Below, piece after piece: positions 60,561-64,000 of a stretch of DNA of 64,000 nucleotides. Origin of the DNA: Fusobacterium varium (GTDB lineage Bacteria > Fusobacteriota > Fusobacteriia > Fusobacteriales > Fusobacteriaceae). Location of the stretch: positions 1-64,000 of the forward strand of contig JADYUE010000001.1 in the NCBI GenBank assembly GCA_021531615.1, written 5' to 3'. The position numbers were made by a program, and so were the translations under genes. Below the pieces are notes generated by a model, which made no database searches, was not told the origin of the DNA, and saw only the letters and a list, made by a program, of their open reading frames with translations. The first letter of the stretch is position 1. Each line of letters opens with the position of its first letter.

Positions 60561-60678
60561 TATATCTCTCCTTTACTTGTAAATTGTTATATATATTATA
60601 AGATATAGCAGGTTAAAATTATAGTTTTTTATCAAAAAAATTAATATAAATATAATAAAAATTTTATCAAATAAAATA

Positions 60679-60707
60679 TTGTTAAAAACATTTTTTTATA
60701 TTATACT
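60679..60707 (+). promoter_or_regulatory. Promoter of the Imm17/CreD/YwqG cluster
   Basis: TTGTTA (60679-60684) and TATACT (60702-60707) are spaced 17 bases. Transcription should start near 60714 and run into a 137-base leader that holds a hairpin terminator. Confidence 0.5.
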
Positions 60708-60756
60708 TATATTAACTAAAATCATTAAATATTTTAAACTCTGTAATAGAGAGGTG

Positions 60757-60819
60757 ATGCTTATGACATTAATTGTTTTTTGATAGATCAAAGAGCTATT
60801 TTGTCATGAGCATTTTTTT
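60757..60819 (+). terminator. Leader terminator (attenuator candidate) before the Imm17-like gene
   Basis: ATGCTTATGACA (60757-60768) pairs with TGTCATGAGCAT (60802-60813) with one G-U pair; an inner TTTGAT/ATCAAA hairpin folds in the loop. A run of seven T follows. No gene lies between the promoter at 60679 and this structure, so it stops transcripts in the 5' leader. A tiny ORF (ATG 60763, after GAGAGGTG) encodes MTLIVF and ends at 60783 inside the hairpin. Confidence 0.7.
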
Positions 60820-60850
60820 ATACAAAAATTTCAGGAAAAGGATGATAGTT

Positions 60851-61123
60851 ATGAGCAATCCAATCAGTGATTTATATATAAAGTTTATGGAAAATGCAGA
60901 CCCTTATTTAAGAAGATACCCATATCTTATAGGAGTGATAGGAGGAGGTTTATTTTTCTTTGGAGCGATTTTTAATTGGAAATGGATTTGTAATCCTACA
61001 GGTTCAAAAAGATTTATGAGAACTGTATATGAAATTTTTGGTGAGAGAGGTTTTAGATTTTTTACAGGAGTGTTTGGAGCTATAATAGTGATTTTTTCTT
61101 TATCTTTATGGTTAAAAAATTAA
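60851..61123 (+). CDS. Small membrane protein resembling immunity protein Imm17
   Basis: The 90-residue protein has two membrane helices (about residues 24-43 and 66-87). Between them lies FNWKWICNPTGSKRFMRTVYEIFGERGFR, which resembles the inter-helix segment of the Imm17 family of polymorphic-toxin immunity proteins (resemblance by eye, not a search). ATG 60851 with AAAGGA 8 bases upstream is preferred to starts at 60773 and 60842; the 60773 start lies inside the leader terminator. It is the first gene of a five-gene run. No toxin gene is visible in the window. Confidence 0.6.
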   Translation: MSNPISDLYIKFMENADPYLRRYPYLIGVIGGGLFFFGAIFNWKWICNPTGSKRFMRTVYEIFGERGFRFFTGVFGAIIVIFSLSLWLKN

Positions 61124-61133
61124 GGAGGTCAAT

Positions 61134-62237
61134 ATGAATTTAAAATACAGATGCCCAGAATGTGGAACACCTTTAGGTTTTGAAGGTTTATGTTGGAGAT
61201 GTAGAGCTAAGAAACACAGAGATGAAGTTGATAATTGGAATGATAAAGAGATAGAAGAAAAGATAAATCAAGTGATAAAAAAATTAAAAGTTTCAACAGA
61301 AGATAACTTTTATAAAACTGATGAGCGTGATATTTTTCAAGATTTGATGACAAAGGGAATATATGTAGAAGAATTTTCTAAAATAGCTTGTGAAAGAGAG
61401 ATTTTTTATCCAAGTGAACTATATTATAAAGCAAGTGATGAAGTAAGAGATAAATTAATAGAAAAAATTTTAAATACAAAATCTTCTGATGAGGGAAGTT
61501 GCCTTTTACAATGCCTTGCTATGATAGGAGATAAAAAATCACAAGATACTTTATATGAATTAAAAATAAATCCTAGACCTTGGAGAAAAAAACTTTATGT
61601 AGATTCAGATATTTATGCTGAAGAAGGTGGTTGGACTTTTGACAGTGATAATAACTATATAAAACTTAATTATGATAAATGTTTCTCTTTTGAAAAGGGA
61701 GAGAAAAAAGATGAGAATGGAACTTTTATTGCTAGAAAAAGAGGGGAAAAATGTCCACACTGTGGTGGAGAGATAATAGATATTCTAGTGATAGATGGAA
61801 GAGATGAAAGATTTTCATTTTTAGGTTTAGATGGAATTATCACTACAAGTTGTTGTCCTAACTGTGTAACTTTAAGCGAAGGGATTTCAAATAGATTTAA
61901 TCTTGATGGAACAAATGAGATCTTAGAATATGAGGGAGAAGAGGAAAATTATTTTAGAGATGAGATAATAGATGAGATGGTAAATAATAATTTTGTTGTT
62001 TCTGCTAAAGAAAAACCACTATTTTATGGTGCATTTACAGATGATGTAAATACAATCGGTGGATTTGCTAGTTGGGTGCAAGATTGGGAGTATAGAGAGT
62101 GTCCAGAGTGTGGAAAGAAGATGAAGTATCTTGCTCAAATACATTGGGATACTATAATGGATAGTGCAGAGGGAACTTTATATATAGAGATATGTCCAGA
62201 GTGTAAGATAATTACTATGTTTCATCAACAAACTTAA
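61134..62237 (+). CDS. Multi-zinc-ribbon protein with YwqG-like C-terminus
   Basis: The 367-residue soluble protein carries Cys pairs at 7/10 and 20/23, a CPHC at about 206, CCPNC near 240, CPEC near 322 and CPEC near 353, enough for three zinc ribbons. The middle (60-190) is helical. The last 70 residues (IGGFASWVQDWEYRECPECGKKMKYLAQ, then LYIEICPEC) resemble the end of YwqG/DUF1963 proteins. No enzyme motif is clear. It follows the Imm17-like gene by 10 bases with AAGGAGG, and a true YwqG relative lies three genes on, so an immunity-type or stress role is possible (inference). Confidence 0.75.
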   Translation: MNLKYRCPECGTPLGFEGLCWRCRAKKHRDEVDNWNDKEIEEKINQVIKKLKVSTEDNFYKTDERDIFQDLMTKGIYVEEFSKIACEREIFYPSELYYKASDEVRDKLIEKILNTKSSDEGSCLLQCLAMIGDKKSQDTLYELKINPRPWRKKLYVDSDIYAEEGGWTFDSDNNYIKLNYDKCFSFEKGEKKDENGTFIARKRGEKCPHCGGEIIDILVIDGRDERFSFLGLDGIITTSCCPNCVTLSEGISNRFNLDGTNEILEYEGEEENYFRDEIIDEMVNNNFVVSAKEKPLFYGAFTDDVNTIGGFASWVQDWEYRECPECGKKMKYLAQIHWDTIMDSAEGTLYIEICPECKIITMFHQQT

Positions 62238-62259
62238 TTTTTAAGGAAACAGTGATAAT

Positions 62260-62442
62260 ATGAAAAACTTTGATATAGTGGCTCTTGTGTGTAGAGCAAT
62301 CGTCATTTATATGATAATCGGCTGTACAATTTTTATTTTAAAACAACTTAAATATAATCTAAAATTTACAGTGATTATCTTTATATCAGTAGTAATTGGT
62401 TTAGGACTTATCTGCCTTTACAATTACTTTAAAAATTTTTAA
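62260..62442 (+). CDS. Small two-helix membrane protein (60 residues)
   Basis: The 60-residue protein is almost wholly two membrane helices (about residues 8-26 and 34-56) joined by a short basic loop (KQLKYNLK). AAGGAAA lies 12-16 bases before the ATG, a loose spacing. It sits between the zinc-ribbon gene and creD in the same direction with gaps of 22 and 14 bases, which supports a real gene. No family is recognised. Confidence 0.6.
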   Translation: MKNFDIVALVCRAIVIYMIIGCTIFILKQLKYNLKFTVIIFISVVIGLGLICLYNYFKNF

Positions 62443-62456
62443 AGTGGAGGTGCAAT

Positions 62457-63755
62457 ATGATTAATTTAAAAAAGAACAATTCTCTTGTTAGAAAAATAGG
62501 TTTTCTCTTTATTCTTGCTATTTTATTACAAATACCTATATTTTTTATTCATACAATAGTTGATGATAGAGGTTACTCATACAATAATATGGTAGAAGAG
62601 ATTGGAAATGAGTGGGGAAGAAAACAAACTATTGCAGGAGTTTTTCTTACAATTCCCTTTGATGATAGTGAAACATATTATGATAATTCAGGAAAAGAGG
62701 CAAAAAGAAAGATTACAAAAAATTTGGTAATTCTTCCTGATGATTTAAAAGTAAAGGTTTATTTAAAAGATGAAATTAGAGAAAGGGGAATTTATAAGAC
62801 AACTGTATACAATGGAGATATTATTTTAGAGGGTAGTTTTCCAAGTATAAGAAATTCTGTCCCTGCCAATATTTTTCCATACAATATTGGTATTGGGCTT
62901 GGGATAACTGATACAAAATCTATTATGAAAGTTGAGGAATTTATAGTTGAGGGGGAAAATATAGAGCTTGAATCAGGAACAGGAGTTACACAACAGGGGA
63001 TAAATACTGGAATTTCAGGGACTATAAGACAAAATCTAAATCAAAAAGAGAAGATAAATTTCTCTGTAAAATTAAGCTTAAGAGGTAATGAGGGAATAAA
63101 TATTCTTCCATTTGGAAAAAATAACCATTTTGAAGTAAGTTCATCTTGGAAAGCTCCAAAGTTTTATGGAATTTTACCAAGTGCAAAGGTAATTGATGAA
63201 AATGGATTTAAAGCAGAATGGGAAGTTTCTTCCTTTGTAAGAAATTATAAGCAAAGTTTTGTAGATGGGTTCTATGATATTACAGAGGGAAAAATCGGAG
63301 TAGATTTATATGAGGGGGTAACTCATTACAGGCAAGTTATGAGAGCTGTAAAATATAGTATGTTATTTATACTTTTGAGCCTTTTTGTAGTATATATTTT
63401 TGAGGTAACAAGCAAAAGATTTACCCACTATGTTCAATATGGAGTGGTGGGATTCTCACTTACAATGTTTTATTTAGTTTTACTTTCAATGTCAGAATAT
63501 TTTAGCTTTAACTTAGCTTATATCATAGCCACTTTGATGGTGGTAATTCCAAACTCATTGTATATAAAAGCTGTAACTAAAAACAGTAAATATGGAGTTG
63601 GAATGTTAGTATTTTTATCTGGAATCTATGCTGTATTGTATTCTATTTTGAAGATGGAGCAATATGCACTTATAACAGGAACACTTTTATTGATGTTAGT
63701 TCTTTATGTAATGATGTATATTACTAGAAATATTGAGGTTTTAAAGGAGGATTAA
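62457..63755 (+). CDS. creD: CreD-family inner-membrane protein
   Basis: The 432-residue protein has an N-terminal membrane helix (about residues 13-33) and a large extracytoplasmic part with the CreD phrases ERGIYKTTVYNGDIILEGSF, LRGNEGINILPFGK and SSFVRNYKQSF. Five to six C-terminal helices follow (about 298-425; VTSKRFTHYVQYGVVGFSLTMFYLVLLSMSE is diagnostic). CreD affects envelope integrity and colicin tolerance in enterobacteria, but its molecular action is unknown. No creBC two-component genes are adjacent. AGTGGAGGTG precedes the ATG. Confidence 0.93.
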   Translation: MINLKKNNSLVRKIGFLFILAILLQIPIFFIHTIVDDRGYSYNNMVEEIGNEWGRKQTIAGVFLTIPFDDSETYYDNSGKEAKRKITKNLVILPDDLKVKVYLKDEIRERGIYKTTVYNGDIILEGSFPSIRNSVPANIFPYNIGIGLGITDTKSIMKVEEFIVEGENIELESGTGVTQQGINTGISGTIRQNLNQKEKINFSVKLSLRGNEGINILPFGKNNHFEVSSSWKAPKFYGILPSAKVIDENGFKAEWEVSSFVRNYKQSFVDGFYDITEGKIGVDLYEGVTHYRQVMRAVKYSMLFILLSLFVVYIFEVTSKRFTHYVQYGVVGFSLTMFYLVLLSMSEYFSFNLAYIIATLMVVIPNSLYIKAVTKNSKYGVGMLVFLSGIYAVLYSILKMEQYALITGTLLLMLVLYVMMYITRNIEVLKED

Positions 63756-63758
63756 AGT

Positions 63759-64000
63759 ATGGCAAAGAAAAAATTAAGTGAAGAAGAAGTAAAATTCAAC
63801 AATGAAATCAAAAAAATTGTTTTAGATATTTTAGAAAAAAATAAAAAGCCTATGATTGAGATTAGTTTATCAGATGAGAAACCAAATCTATTCCAAAGTA
63901 AATTTGGTGGAGTTCCATACTTACCTAAAGATAAAGAAGTGCCTAAAAATAAAGAAAATGAGCAACTTACTTTACTTGCTCAAATAAATATAGATGAGTT
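63759..64000 (+). CDS. YwqG/DUF1963-family protein, 3' end cut by the window
   Basis: The first 80 residues are visible, starting 3 bases after the creD stop with AAAGGAGG upstream. KFGGVPYLPKD (about residues 48-58) and LTLLAQINIDEL (about 70-80) are typical of the N-terminal part of DUF1963 proteins. The family is found among immunity genes near polymorphic toxins; its biochemical function is unknown. Confidence 0.85.
   Translation, partial: MAKKKLSEEEVKFNNEIKKIVLDILEKNKKPMIEISLSDEKPNLFQSKFGGVPYLPKDKEVPKNKENEQLTLLAQINIDE

Noticed and set aside
60763-60783. Tiny ORF as a holin-like or type I toxin
   Set aside because: The ribosome-site region looks like those of small toxin genes, but the ORF is only six codons and is inside a terminator hairpin, so a leader role is more likely.
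60773-60850. Upstream in-frame start for the Imm17-like protein
   Set aside because: It lies inside the leader terminator and has no ribosome site; the ATG at 60851 has AAAGGA at the right distance.

Overview
The window comes from a very AT-rich, Gram-negative anaerobe, most likely a Fusobacterium (Fusobacteriota). The reasoning is inference from gene content: an outer-membrane protein (MlaA-type) sits beside Firmicute-like control elements (purine and c-di-AMP riboswitches, AGGAGG ribosome sites, TGnTATAAT promoters), with fusobacterium-like proteins such as 23-residue YwqK/MORN-like repeats, an EFR1 ferredoxin-flavodoxin and split ThrE and chromate transporters. The species is not resolved. 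No insertion sequence, phage, CRISPR array or replication origin is visible. Most of the window is housekeeping chromosome; accessory-looking genes are at both ends and around the repeat proteins.

Layout. 0.1-7 kb: an AAA ATPase, a gene remnant that may be a SUFU-type immunity protein, a small membrane protein overlapping kptA (tRNA 2'-phosphotransferase), a very long TPR protein, an interspersed palindromic repeat, tRNA-Ala(UGC) and a lipoprotein. 7-14.7 kb: radical SAM protein, RpiR-type regulator, nagB, a repeat membrane protein with a nitroreductase, a two-part ThrE exporter, HU, and a PRD-type regulator that has lost its PRD histidines. 14.7-26.2 kb (minus strand): DUF2156 protein, PepV, MlaA plus a hydrolase, threonine ammonia-lyase, and an AddA/AddB-like helicase-nuclease pair.

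26.4-38.8 kb (minus strand) is a de novo purine operon, fhs-purL-purE-purF-purM-purN-purH-purD. It is preceded by a leader of about 360 nt with a promoter, a purine riboswitch, an unannotated 29-codon ORF with a strong ribosome site, and a terminator whose 5' arm is the end of that ORF. Fhs makes the formyl-THF used by PurN and PurH. 38.9-40.6 kb: aroE and aroQ, separated by a second copy of the interspersed repeat.

40.8-49.1 kb: a DUF2628 protein, small genes, and a minus-strand DNA-repair operon (UvrD-type helicase-nuclease with an Fe-S cysteine set, sbcD, sbcC, then an ArsC/Spx-like gene). 49.3-55.9 kb: GNAT, paired half-size chromate transporters, a 1138-residue lipoprotein made of about 43 repeats, and a MATE transporter whose start is unclear. 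56-58.8 kb: an OpuC-type osmolyte ABC transporter behind a c-di-AMP (ydaO) riboswitch and terminator. 59.1-64 kb: EFR1 protein, HD phosphohydrolase, and a plus-strand cluster (Imm17-like protein, multi-zinc-ribbon protein, small membrane protein, CreD, YwqG/DUF1963 cut by the window end) behind a leader containing a terminator.

The best candidates for something undescribed are the dual leader of the purine operon (riboswitch plus leader ORF plus overlapping terminator), the attenuator-like leader of the Imm17/CreD/YwqG cluster, and the giant 23-residue-repeat lipoprotein with its membrane-anchored paralogue.
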